From Tyto alba (Eukaryota; Chordata; Aves; Strigiformes; Tytonidae): 64,000 nt of DNA. Under the pieces are notes generated by a model. It searched no databases and had not been told where the DNA came from. It was given only the letters and a program-made list of their open reading frames with translations. Positions 1-12,976 of the stretch are shown here, one piece after another. Every line of letters starts with the position of its first letter. The stretch's first letter is position 1. The stretch spans positions 11,050,501 through 11,114,500 of the forward strand of contig NW_024881313.1 in assembly GCF_018691265.1 (NCBI RefSeq), written 5' to 3'. A program made the position numbers and the translations under genes.

Positions 1-2215
1 TTAATAAGGTGGGACAGTCCTCAGTTTTGGACCCTGTTCCAGAAATTAGTTCTGCAGTTTAATATCAATAAATTAACAATACTACTCAACTGATCTAGCT
101 CCAGTTTGTCATCCTTCTCCAGCCCATGGGGCTGGCTTTCTGCTCTGTACTGTTGTCACATTTCTACTGCGAAAGAGTAGAGATTGCCAGCTTAGCCAAC
201 ATCCTCATAAGTACAGTGCTCCTGAAACATGAGTGATCTAGCTGTGAACCTCTTCAGGACAGTGGGGGGCTTGGGTACATGTCTGAATTCAGAATTGGTG
301 AGCTTTCATGACCACCCAGTTGGAGTACAAAAGGACACACTTTTGTTATAATTCAGAAACAATATTTGTTCATATGTATGCTCTGAAGATATTAGATGAA
401 CTGAATGTCTCAGAGGTCTCAGACCGTAGAACACATACTAGTTCAATCTCAAGAGGGTATAAGAGAAAATAAATCAAGAAGTATTTCACTTTGAGAAGAA
501 ATAAATCATATCCTAGAGAGATTATACAAATTGGATCAGGAAGATTTAAGATATAAGCTAGAGTGGTCTGAGCCAAATGTGATCTCTAAGTTTTAGGTCT
601 AAGTGACAGATGGCTGATATTGTCCACAGTAACTAGAGAAGGGAGGGACAGACTGGAATACTGATGAGCTTTCTCTAAGCTGATGTCTGGACATTCACAA
701 ATAAGTGACAGAAATATATGTCAGGACTTTACACTGAACAGGAGACACATGAGATCAAAGAGAGAAAATGTGTTTTCAGGCATGCACAGTACTGAAAGAT
801 ACCAGCCTTACTAAGCATCAGCGCTGTCGTATATCTGTGACACTTTGTGTCCCCATCCACACCAGCCTGTTCAGCCTCTGCTCAGAACTGCCAGGTATCG
901 GGGAACTGCAGCGATAGGCAGGTGCCCATGCAGAGGGGTTTGTGCTGAGCAAAGGGATTCTGTGCCCTTTGGCAGAGTGGTGAACAACAGGAGCATTCAT
1001 TCAGTGTTTCCAGCACAAAAATGAGTGAAGGACTCTGCCTACGGGGATGAGACTGACTGAGGATCAGAAAAGTAAGCCTCAAACTGTGGTTGCCCTGAAA
1101 CTCACTTTTTGCGCAAAAGGCCTAATAATACTACTATGTTTTCAAGCAGTGTCAGGATGCTTTTTTGATAACAGCAGGAGGAAAGATTCAAATGGCATTT
1201 TCTGTGACTGGCACAGAAACAGTAATGAATTTGGAAAAAAGAAAAAGTGACAGAAGAGCCAAATATACAGTCTCACTGGAACCAATAAGCTCAGAAGAAA
1301 ATGATTGAAACTTTGACTAAAAGAACTCACCAAAGATGAATTTGGAACTCCATCAACCTCAGTTACTATTAAAGAAAGACAAGACTTTACTCTTTTAATT
1401 GAGAAGCAGAAATAGAAAGGGAATTCATAGCACAATTCAGGATTACATATTTGAAAAACAATTTAGGAAAAGCCAATACTGGTTTAAAATAGTCTCTCTA
1501 TAGTCAAGATATACTGTTTTACTTAATTTTCAGAGTTATCACAGTAATTTTTATCTCTCCACATATCAAGCAGAAACGCTTGTTCAGTATGAGAAGGAAG
1601 GGGAGCAGAGAGTAAAAGATTTGCTGCTAAACCAAAGTTATCTCTTTGTTAATTTTAGTAGTGGTTTGAGAATAAAAATAAATAACAATGAAAATATTCA
1701 CTAAATGTTATCAAAGCAGAAGACAAGAGACTATCAAACTGTCAAATATTATTTAGTTCAAGTGTAAAGTCCCTATCAGTGGAAAGTTAGATAATCAGCA
1801 CTAGGCACAGACATTTCTTTGAATCACATTCAAACTAGGGGTGAAAAAAAAACATTGTTCAAATTGAGCAAGTCAGCTGCGAAGGCATGGAAAGGTTGTT
1901 TTACCAGCAGTAGGAACAAAAGAGAATTTGTACTTCTTAATGGATTTTTTCCCATTAAAATAATAATTTCACTGAATAATTAATAGAAAACCTGAAGAAT
2001 AGGCACGTATTCTACCAGTTACTGAGTAGAAAACAGAGATCAGATGTTACTCTCTTCTTTTATACTGTATTGTGTCTACATGTATCTTTTTTATTTGCCT
2101 TCTATGTGACTGCTAAGTTTATGCATCCTTTCCATATATACAGCTTTCAACAGTGCTGTTAGAAACAAAACAAGGTACAAAGTGGAAAACAAGCATTTGT
2201 TTTTAACTGTGCACT
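1..2215. other. Unique AT-rich DNA, no gene seen
   Basis: No open frame with recognisable protein content and no RNA gene is visible on either strand. The block is AT-rich with a slightly GC-richer patch near 830-1000. One weak exon-like segment on the minus strand (1331-1365) is discussed as a finding. No simple repeat longer than about 9 bases occurs. Confidence 0.6.
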
Positions 2216-2325
2216 TGTCCTGGGTTTGAGTGAGTGGTGGGGTTTTTTGGTAGCAGGGAAGGAGGCTATAGCAGTGGCTCCCTCTGAGGGGACCACAACA
2301 GCTCTGGAAAAGACAGATCCCCCTA
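2216..2325 (+). mobile_element. Fragment of an avian endogenous retrovirus LTR (5' part)
   Basis: The segment opens with TGTCCTGGGTTTG, as a retroviral LTR beginning with TG would, and continues with GGGGTTTTTTGGTAGCAGGG and then GGCTATAGCAGTGGCTCC. This order of words matches, from memory, the 5' part of an LTR family that is common in neoavian genomes. After about 2290 the similarity fades, and no LTR promoter, polyadenylation signal, internal retroviral gene or second LTR follows. It is therefore a truncated solitary LTR remnant with no coding capacity. The family name is not certain; the end coordinate is approximate. Sequence: the listed words. Knowledge: family similarity as remembered. 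Inference: neoavian host. Confidence 0.55.
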
Positions 2326-5300
2326 ACATGCTTAGAAACCACATAGGAAAGAACTAAATTTTTTATGGCATGATTAGATTGCTTTGGTTTATCTGGCATT
2401 CCCTGTCATAATTGCAGAGTTCCCATCTGTCAACAAAGACACTGAAATTTGGCAATGACTTGATAAATGTCTCTCAGTGAAAGTGTTGGTGTTCCATGTC
2501 AGAGAGACAGTGTGTTAATAACAGCTATTGTTCCTCAGAGCAACAAAATAACTTTTTGGATTTAGTGGCTGTTTGTCATTGATTATACTGGTTATATGCA
2601 TCTTTTAGTTGAACTTCATTCAACTCAAGTGGCTGACTGTTTTGAAAATCATGTATTGCTTCCTGCATATACTTTATGCAAATAAAAACATAGGACATTT
2701 ACACAAAACAACTGTCTGTGATCTCCTAGAGAGAGACCAAATCTTTCTGGATTCACTCTAATAACAAAGAAGTAGAGCAATACAGTTGCTGACTGGTTTC
2801 TGGCCTGAAAGTCAGAACTGGGCTCTTTGGCTCTTTATCTGATGCCTATAGAGAGGCATTCAGATGGATATAAAATGGGAGAGTCATGTATAGTCCTTAC
2901 ATTCAGCATGGAGCTATTTAAAATTTACCAAAGGAAAAAATGTATAGTTTATACAATACAATGTTGTATAATTTTATAGAATTTCCAAGTAGCTAGGGAA
3001 TCCAACTTAAAAATGAGACTTGTGCAGATTTTCTTCTCACTTTGAAGAGCTTGAGTCTGTGCTTCCCATTTAAAAAAGTCTCCTAACCATCAGTTCATAC
3101 ATTATTTTGGATGCACGAGGAAGGAGAAATTCACAGTTCAGCCAAGTAGTCAAAATTTTGCCATGAATACATCACAAAGAATAATTATTTTTTAAGTTTT
3201 AACATTTCCCTTTGATTCACAAAGAGATAACATTTTCTTGGTTTTGTAGGATAATTTATCAATTAGAAAGTATTTCACAAGGAGTTAATTGGAGAATGAC
3301 ATATTTGTAATTGGAGCTGTCTGTATTGGATTCAGTGATAACATGAGAAATTGATGTGCCAAAGCTGGGAATCTTGGAATCATATTGCTGGCATGCAGAA
3401 CAAGCAATATAAATTTAAAATTTGCTTTCCACATTTTAGAGTAGCTAAAATTTGTTACTCCATTGGATCCACTAGCAAAAAAGTTCATGAAGCAAGTAAA
3501 ACCATTCAAAATTTTACATATTTGTGGAAAGGCTGTGCAACATTCAATGACTGTTAGCAGTTCTAAATCCTGCAGATTGCATGCTTTAGAGTAGGCTAGA
3601 AAAATGAAAGGTGCAAACAACTCCAGCAATTTCTTTAAATTTAAGCTAACTTGGAGAAAGAAAATGAATAATCAGAGAAATTCAGAAAGAGGATTCTGCA
3701 TCAGGAACCATTTTTCTCCTGGTTATTCCTTATTACCTGGGAAATCATCTGTGTATAAACATTTGACTAAAACACAGTTTAGTTATACAGCCTCAAAGAA
3801 AATCTTAATGTCTTTATGTCATGCTTTCATAAGCTGATAGTGAAATTTCTACAAATTTTGTTTGGAGCCACTGAGTTCAACACATTAACTCTCTGTGACA
3901 GATTGCAGGATGGTACATACTACATGTGAATTTAAAGGTTTTCTCTCTAGTCAAACCTGCTCTAGTTTAATTAAAGGTGTGACTTCAACTCCACAAGACA
4001 AGAGGTGTGATAAATTTGTCTTCTACAATTCAGTTCACACTTTACAGACATTTTTAAAGTAATTTTCATCTCAGGTTAAATCAACACATGCCAAAATTGC
4101 ACTGAATGCAACCTCATGGATGGACTAACTCAAATCCCTTTTAACCAATATGAAACTACACTGTTAGAACTTCAGTGTGGTATACACTAACAGGTCTAGT
4201 AGCTGTAGCAAAAAAGGTGATATGTGGCTCTTAGATGACATAGCCAACTGCGGAAATCTGTATGTCTAAAAAGGAGGCTGTGGAAAAGGTAGCATAAAAA
4301 ATGAGAATAACATTGCCTAAATAGCATAACAAAGATTTCCAGCTTGTACCTTCTGAACCTTATTTTCACAATTCCTTGAACTTGCTTTCACTGTTCTATT
4401 TTTTATTTCACAGACTGTGTCAAGTATTAAACAGTTTAATCCACCTACTCCTTGGTATTGCATAGTTTTTATAGCTGAGATGCATAATTATGCTTTGATT
4501 TGCAGTTTCTAATTAGTAGCAGAAGCAGCATCTAAGTAACAAGCTGTAGTACAGAACTACCAGATTTAAGGAGACAAGAGGCATAATAATTTAAATTACT
4601 CCTACATATTGTTGGATCCTAAAAATGTAACCACTTAGATATGAACATATTGTAGGCAAATCACCAAAAAAAATATGATCATAATACAACTTAATTTCTT
4701 TAAAATTAAGCTTAAAAATTCTTGTTTAAAAATCCAGACTTGGTAATAATTTTGAAAATCTGCAGTACTACAAACTGAGAAAACAAGCAGAATTTCTTCA
4801 AATATGTTGCTCTATCTCATAACAGATATAGCAGATGCAGAAGGAGTCATGGGATAAGAGAAGAAATTATTAGAATATATATTGAAACTACCTAGTATTA
4901 ACTAGGAACTGATGGAAGTTCTTTTGAGACATTACAAATGTCTGCACACTGTCAGCACAAGAATTTCTTAAACTCTAATACCAAAGGAACAGGGAGTCCT
5001 GGACCTGGCCTGAGACCAACTCCAGTGCTGAGGAATGGGGGTAGGGATAATTCCACCTCCCAAGGAAACTTGTTCTAATCTTCAGTTACTGGAGAGGGAT
5101 CAAATCTTGATTTATGAAATTTTTTAGTTCTAGTAATCTCTTTTTGTTAGTACATCTAATTCAAATAATCTTGTTCAGTTCCTCCTTGAACTTTGCTGAA
5201 TTTGCTTGAAGTGATTACACTTCAAGGACTCATCACATTCAATGCAACAGTTTCTTTTGCTTTGTGTCGTAAGGAGAGACAATCTTTTCAACTATTCAAC

Positions 5301-8300
5301 AACTGAGTTCACTATTATTTGCAGGTTTTTTAAAGTAAACATAGCTAGATTTTAAAACTGTCCAGTTTAAAGTGTTTCTCCCTGTACCACTTCTTTTCAC
5401 CTCTATCTGGCCTCTCCATAGTCTTTCAATATCCTTTCTCAGACTGAATAAGAATTACAGTATCATTGCTGAGATCAGACTGTTGATTTATTGGTATAGC
5501 AGCATTATAATGTATTCCTTACTACTCTCCATCTTATTCTTTATTACCATAACATCTTGTTTCCATTTTGTACAACTGCTGCTCATTAAACCAGACTCTT
5601 CATCCAGATATACACTAAAGCAGACAGGCCCATTTCCTGAGTTAATGCAGGTAATTTGGAACCCTGTATGGCAAGAAAAAAAATTGTGTAACAGCTCTGA
5701 AGGCATCTAAAGAGATCTTTTCTCCCCTCTCGAACTGCAGGGAATAAATACTGCTTTCAAATCTCCTACAAGCCATACATATCAAGCCAAACATGTCATC
5801 CAGAAAACAACGCAAAACATGAAGAAAATATGAGACAGATTTACTAGAACTGAAATAATGCTCTGACCTATCTACTAGGACAAAAATGTGTATGAGCTTT
5901 TCCTTTCATAGCATTTGGTTCAACCAGAGATGAAGCCATATTGGGAAAAAAAAATAAAACCAAAAACAACAACAAACAAACAATCAAACACTACTTGTAA
6001 TTCAGGTCTTGATGAGGAAAAATATGTTCACCTAGGTTGGAGAAGGTAGGCAGCTGGAATTTGATTCACCATGGATGTCAAAGCATCACCTCATTTCAGT
6101 GTGTGTTAGCTATGTAGTAGGAGGTGTTCTCTGGATCCTAATACATTTTTTTCTTTATTCAAGCAATTGTCCTAAATTTGATCTTTCCTGTCTTCACTCA
6201 TTTAGAAACAGCTCTTACTTACAGAGCTCAAATTAAAGCCAGTAATCTTTGTATTGCAACAAATGGGATTGAAATCCCTTCCCATTGTCCTCTACAGTAT
6301 TGCCCAATACCTACAGCACAGTCATAACCCATACAAGTTAGCATTACCCTAGCTGGCTCAGATGCCAGCAATGGCATTAATCTAGCAAGAAAATTGCTCA
6401 GACACACTTTACAGCTAGAGCTCAGCTCCAGGCAGCTGTGACTATATTCTTACCAACTCCTAACACAATTAGGTTAAAGTAGTCAGGGTTTGCCTATAGT
6501 AAGTTGGAAATAATTCATTTTTAGTAAGTTTGAAATAGATGCACTTGCTGTTGATTGGGATAAAGCAACAGCAAAAATTAGTTCCCTCTTCAGAACTGAA
6601 TGCAGTTGCCTGGGCAGCACCATTCTCAGAAAGCTCAGCTGATTCATCTCTGGCTAGAATTAACCACATTTGGATTCTGATAAAAGTGACTCAATTATAA
6701 TCTCCAAAGTCTTTCATCCTTCACCTACTTTCATGCATTTGACATCAAATTATGTTCATGCCTCTTACAACCAAGCTGATTTCTGAAATATTTATAAACA
6801 GAAAGACTGGTTTATTTGCCCCCACAAGACATCATGTTCATCATCAGAGGAAGAAGCACATTACATGGATGACACTGTGCTCTCTGTGCAGTTTACTGTC
6901 TGAATGTAGTCAGGAGGCTGGTGTCAATCTGTGCTGCACTGAGAAACACTTGGAAAAACACAGGTTTTCCCACCTGTGAACCCATTTCTGGCACTTTTTA
7001 AAGCCTCATCTACTCTTACTGGTTCCAGTAAGGACATTTAGGACTCATGGAATGGGGGAAGATAATGTGCTATCAAAAAAAGAGTGATGTCCTGGCCATA
7101 ATATTGTAACTGAAAGAAAAGTAATCATAATATGCAGAGTAATCAGAGGCAGACTATGCTAGTGATGAGCTTCTGTCGCAGGCTTTTCAAGAGCTGTTAC
7201 TCAGCTACTGAATTACTGAGAGCTCTCTGCCCAGAATAATGACCCAATTCCTTATAATATCATTATATGAATGTTCAGCTCTCCCTTTGCTGTCTCAGAG
7301 AAGATGCAACAAAAAGAGAAATAAATAGAAGATGATGTAACCAGGTAACCACGTAATACAGTATTACCATTGCTAGTAACAGGCCATAAACTTCATACTG
7401 AATTACGAGGCCTCAGGACTGAGGCTGTCAGGCTTGCTCTGTCTAACCTTTTCTTGACCTGCCTTCAGCTTTGGCTTACTTAGTTTAGCTGTGACAACAA
7501 TTTCTCTTATTGACCGTGTGTCTATGGCTAATTTATTTTATTTCTGTTTATCTTTGTATAAAGAAAGCAGTAACAAGCAGTTATCTGATGCAGAATGATA
7601 TATTTACAACTCTAACATGATGATGCAGTACAGAGAAAGACAGGCCTGGTACAATAGCAGAGCCCTTGAGCAGCAAAGACAGGATGCAGTGAAGAGGACC
7701 ACAAGCACCGGATGCTGAAAGAAAGGGCAGAGGCTGTCACTGGAGACCCCCTGACTATAAACAACTTATCCATGGTCAGTTAAAGAAATGCAGACCTGGA
7801 CAGAACTTGTTTTAGGGGTTAACAAAGAAATAGTATCTAACATATGGAAAAAGCACCATATACAGTAACTTCAAGTATAAGGGAGAACTGCAGAACAATG
7901 AAGACAGAACACAGGTATAAAAACATGTAAGTAAGTGTATAAAAATCACTCCTGATCAATCTTATAGTGAGCAAGAAGAAACCATCAACACGAAAAGTAT
8001 ATTCCTCATGACAAAGGATTCAAAATGCTGACAGTTCACTGTGACACTCCACCAGTACCACCAGCATGAAACCATCAAAGTTCAGCAGCCAGAAAAGCAG
8101 TGGAGACATGAGCCTAACAATAGCAGATGGGGTAGGAACTAGGAAGTACGTGTATAACAATTTTAACTGTGTTCTAATTTTTTCTCTCTTTTTCTGTAAG
8201 AATTAGAACTAGGCGAACAGCGTTCTTTGAATTAGTCTGTTGAATGTTCAGCTACACTAACAATGAGTTCTTGACTTTATATATAGAAGGTGGTTCTTCT

Positions 8301-10350
8301 GTGCCGTAAAAAAGATTTTGAATGTAAAAATGAGCAGAAATTAAGAACACTTCTCTATACGCTGAGAATGGGAAAATGCCGTCACTGTAGAATAGGAGTA
8401 CTCTATTTTCCACCAACAGCTGCATATACAAAGATTAGTTCAACCAGCTAATTTAATCACAAACACAGATGATATGAATACTCTCAGTTAAGATGAGCTA
8501 GGATAGCAGCACATAAAACAGTGTGATACAGACAGAAGGTAGGTCAAAAACTTCTGTTTATCTTTTGATAGAACACAACAACAGGTAAGGATTCAGTGGT
8601 ATCACAGCATATTATATTTAATTCTGGCCACTAACATAATTGCATATTGCATATAATTAACCTCTAATATTCATTGCCATGATAGATTGTAGAAGCCAAT
8701 CACTTAATAGGATTCAGAGAAAGTATTGGATGTTTAAAACAACAAGTACATCTCAGGAAGGATAAAATGCACTGAAAACAAGGAAACTTTATTCCTTCTG
8801 TCAAATATCAGATTCTTATCTGAAACAAAATGGCATAAAGCAGCTAACTTCCATCAGGGTGATGTCCTACAGGGTACAAAACAATCTCTAGTGGAGGTTA
8901 AGGAAAATATCCATCTCTGATAATATTACTCTATTATTGTCTGTTTGCTCGCCTGTTCCTCACTGACAACTGTTCAAGACACTATTCTAAACTATAGAGA
9001 CAACTAATCTGACTTAGTATAGCAATGACAAGAAATCCAAATAATATCCTGAAGAGCTAGAAAAATTCCTTTGTTTTTAATTAAGACCACTGTTGATCAG
9101 TGACAGCCAGTGTATAGGTTCCTGCACAACGCAAGCTCCATCATAGGAATTTGGATCCAGAGATAATGTTATTTTTGGGAAAAGGGAATAGGGATGTCAA
9201 GTTTATGAAGCTGGATTTGACAGTACTGACAAACAAGAAGCATGCTTCTACTGATTGCTACTTGATTTCATAAGAAGAATAATTAAAAGACCACACACAG
9301 AGCCTTTTCCTGGCACTTAGAAAAACATGGCAGTTTGTCGTAATCCTCTTTCAATTATTGGTGAACATTTTTGCCCCTGAGTTGCTGATTTCTCTCTGCT
9401 GACAAGATAGCAACTGTAAAGCAAAGTTTTCTGTAACTTCTTGGTCTATTTTCATTACAGTTCAAAGGCAGGCACTTAACCAAGAACTTGGGATTCTAAA
9501 ATGCTATTTGTATACTCAAGAGAGAAGCTCAGGAAACCTTTCCTAATTTGTTTAGACACTCAAGACACCTTAGGAATCTAAAGCTTCAGGCTTTTACAGT
9601 GCATTAATAGAAGTAAATAATGGTCTTTCAACAGGATAAGAGTAAGCTTGTCCACCTGTCATTTTGCAAGATTCTAGCTTTAGCTTCAGTGCTTGGTCAA
9701 GCACTTTGGTAGCAAGGTGGAGATGGCATTACTAACATTCTCCTGCAGCTCAGTTTGGTCCTCTCTCAGTCACCACAGGTGCTTTTTCTTCTGTGTCCCC
9801 ACATTTTCCACATCTCACTCAGATCTTCTATTTATTACAGAACAGGGGACATAATTTGTATAATTAGGATAAGCCAGTTTTATGCTCAAATAACATTAAT
9901 AACCCAAAAATACTGAGTTAAACTCATCATCGTCTATTTGTTCACAACCTGAAATTTGCACAGGAGTACTGAATTCATACCCAGCTGTTTACAGAACTGG
10001 CAACAAAGTCGATTAAGGTTCTCCACGTAGAAAAGAAGGCAGAATATCTCGCTTAGCTCTCCAAGCTTCATTTCTAAAACTCTGCTTTCCCTCCACAAGG
10101 AGCAATTTGAGTAAGTGGTTTCTCTGTAGGCAGTCTTCAATGGCCTTATCAGGAAGCAAAAAGCAAAACAAACAAACAAAACAAAGAGAAATAATGACTA
10201 ATAAACAGAGAAGTGTAGCAATCTAATCCTATTGTATTTTCTATTTTATACAATGGGGACCAAATCCAGAAGTAATGTGAATCAGTTAAGACTGAAATTG
10301 GTCATAGTTCTTGCTGTCAAATCTCTCCCAGTGAATCAGAGAGGCAACTG
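2326..10350. other. Unique AT-rich DNA, no gene seen
   Basis: Roughly 8 kb without a supportable gene. The longest frames (75-114 codons, for example at 3285-3629 minus and 5372-5710 plus) show no known domain and no codon bias that stands out, and between about 6980 and 9933 no frame of 60 codons or more exists on either strand. An A/C-rich low-complexity patch lies at 5945-5990. A word TGATTTGCAGTTTCTAATTA at 4496-4515 recurs exactly at 19462-19481. Nothing else was identified. Confidence 0.6.
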
Positions 10351-10352
10351 GG

Positions 10353-10395
10353 GAAAAAAAAAAAAAAAAAAAAACAAAAAAAACAAAAAAAAAAC
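10353..10395. repeat. A-rich low-complexity tract
   Basis: A run of about 21 A is followed by two further A runs, each separated by a single C. It may be the remnant of a retroposed poly(A) tail, but no retrocopy is recognisable upstream, so it is annotated only as low complexity. Confidence 0.9.
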
Positions 10396-10505
10396 TAGCT
10401 AGTTGAATATTCGTCTCCCAGTAATAGAAAGACTGAAGTTCCTATTTTCATGTAGGTGGCTTTTCTACATGCAACTTATCTAAAACGCTGTTAAAATGAA
10501 AACCT

Positions 10506-10566
10506 ACATATACACATACATATATATACAAACATATGTTCATATAGACATATATACACACACATG
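10506..10566. repeat. Degenerate (TA/CA)n microsatellite
   Basis: An alternating pyrimidine-purine tract of interrupted TATA and CACA steps ending in ACACACACATGTG. It is imperfect, so it is probably an old or stabilised microsatellite. Confidence 0.85.
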
Positions 10567-11125
10567 TGGACATTACAATGCATTTGTTTTAAAAAACAGA
10601 TTATTATTTTCTGTCCCTAATCACTGGAATACCTTACACAGACAATCTGTGTGCAGTCCAGAAGGAAATACATGTTGTTGAATCATTAGTATACCAGCAG
10701 TGGCATTGTTTTTTCAATGCATACACATTTTATCAAGAAAAGCAGCAGAATTAACACGTACCCCACATTTCACCCAGCCTGCACTTATTCACCCATGGTG
10801 TGGTCCGTTGTCATAATATAATCAGATTTAGGACTGTCTAAAAGTAAAATAACATAACATTCTCAGCAATTGCCCTAACCAGCAGGATGAAGAGTTCTGT
10901 TTTGTCTTGTTTCCATAATTGTGAATGACCAATTTACTCCAGCAGAGGGATGAACAAAGACAGCAGAGAGCAAGCAGCGTGTAGCACCACCACCACCTTC
11001 TTGGGTGTGCGTGTCAGCATCAGTTCTGGGGTCAGATTCTTGTTAATGCAGTTCTGCTGGCATGCCACTACTGCTTTGCCCTCCTCTTGTAATCTCACTC
11101 TTGTCACATACTGTGCAATGCTCTT

Positions 11126-11149
11126 TTTTGTTTGTTTGTTTGTTTGTTT
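11126..11149. repeat. (TTTG)n microsatellite
   Basis: About five to six uninterrupted TTTG units preceded by a short T run. Simple tandem repeat with no associated gene. Confidence 0.9.
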
Positions 11150-11990
11150 ATAATTATTTTGATTACCTGTTTTATAATGCTCATTCCTACCTCCTTAATA
11201 GTAACAAAAAATTCAAGCAGTAAGAACAATGTATCTCTTAACATTGCAACTCTAAGGCTGTTGGCAATTCCTGTCTCGGTGAAGGCTTAGGGAGCATTAA
11301 ACCAGTTTGGCCCCAATACTGAATACAATGTTTCACTTTTTCTTGCCGAACATGGTCTGTCCTGGGAAGAAAAACGGATGTGTTTTTAGGTGCTGCTGAG
11401 AGAAGAATAAGGATTCCTTTTGTACCATTTGATTTCTGCTTTGTTATGTACCTTTCCCATTTCATGGGGCTAGTAGGTGGGTTTGGTGCTCTGAATAGTA
11501 ACCACAAGCCTCTCAAAACTGGACAACCTTTTAACCTTCTGCTGCAACACAGTGTCCTGTCATTGGATTACCTTTTCCTTTGGAGGAAAATAGCCCATTA
11601 TTAGATGACCTATACTTTTGCAAATCCGGCTAGATTTAACAATGGCAGGTTAGATGTTAATAATAGGGGCAAACCGTGAGGATTTCTTCCACTAGGAAGA
11701 ACAAATATGAGAGTGCCTCCCTCTAGCAATCCATCTGCATAAAAGTATCACACCTACTTTACCTTACTTTACAATGGCACTTCCCACACTATGATAATGT
11801 TCTCAGACTACTGTAACAATATTGGGAACATTTCCACTGGTCAAAAAATTGTGAGATCTTAATCTCTCTGTGATGGCTTTTGACACCAAACATATGTCAG
11901 CAGAATAGAGCCTGTTCTTAATGAAACTAATTCTTCAAGAGGGAGATAAAATCTGGGCCGAGGTTCCACACACTTTGGTGTTGTTTTTGT

Positions 11991-12062
11991 TGGGGGGATT
12001 TTGGGTTTGTTTTTTGGGGGTTTTTTGGTTGTTGCTTTTTTTTTTTTTGGGGGGGGGGGGGG
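11991..12062 (+). repeat. G/T low-complexity tract with T13-G14 run
   Basis: G tracts of 6 (11992-11997), 3 (12003-12005), 5 (12016-12020) and 14 (12049-12062) bases sit in an otherwise T-only stretch. A run of 13 T leads straight into the 14 G. The plus strand is almost devoid of A and C for 70 bases. The G tracts could form a G-quadruplex on this strand. Homopolymer lengths of this kind are also prone to sequencing error. Confidence 0.85.
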
Positions 12063-12161
12063 AAGTGTTTCTTTTTGGAAATTCTTCCCTGGTAACTAGT
12101 TATAAGTCTATCCTTATGTACATTTTATTAGTCAGAATCAGCCTTCCTGAATTATTAGTGA

Positions 12162-12178
12162 TTTTTTTTTTTTTTTTT
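12162..12178. repeat. Poly(T) run of 17
   Basis: Uninterrupted homopolymer about 100 bases after the G/T tract. No retrocopy is recognisable on the minus strand downstream of it. Confidence 0.9.
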
Positions 12179-12924
12179 ATGCTGAATTAACTCAGAAAGG
12201 GAAGAATGCTTATCAAATATCTCTTTAAATAATTCCAACAATTATGCATCATTTCTCTGACTGATTGTTGTGTGGATGTTCTTCTACTCTCTGATACTCA
12301 CAATTTGGGTAAAGAGATATTGATTACTACTAATGAGACTGGTGTGACAGGCAGATATGCCTTACTCTTTAGAGTCCTTTTCTAATATCAGACTACAAAT
12401 TGCCAGGCCAGGTCAGCTGTTGAATAGCATGCATTCATTCAATGACTTCTAATTGCTTTTCTAAGTATCATTTGAAATATTCTGTCATAATAATTTCACT
12501 AGATTCTCACTAGTCAAACTACAGTCACTTTTGCTTTAAAATTAAACAAAGATGTATGTAAAGGAGTCCTAGATGGGTCAAATTACTTTCCCATAACATT
12601 TTAGAAAAAGTTTTTTTTAAAATTTCAGGCAGCAAAGAAGCCTGGATGCAAAGGTTTCTAATCACAGTTTTATTGAACTCAAGGAACTAAAATTATCACT
12701 TCAATAAGTGTTTCTTCTCATGAACACAAATGACTCTCATGACTTTGCTCCAAATTTGTAATCAGATGCAGGATTCTCCTGTTAGCTTCTTCTCAGTCTT
12801 CCTATGCTTGGATGACTCCCGTAAACATTTTGCATGTTTAATTAGTAGTGAGGAACATTTCTTAGCTCTAAAGGGTAAGAGGTATATAATGGCCATTAAG
12901 GCAAGTTCCTTGGACCAATGTAAT

Positions 12925-12927
<3 letters not shown>

Positions 12928-12973
<46 letters not shown>
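12928..12973. repeat. (AT)23 microsatellite
   Basis: About 46 bases of perfect alternating A and T. It is the longest perfect dinucleotide repeat in the window, probably length-polymorphic and able to extrude as a cruciform. Confidence 0.97.
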
Positions 12974-12976
<3 letters not shown>

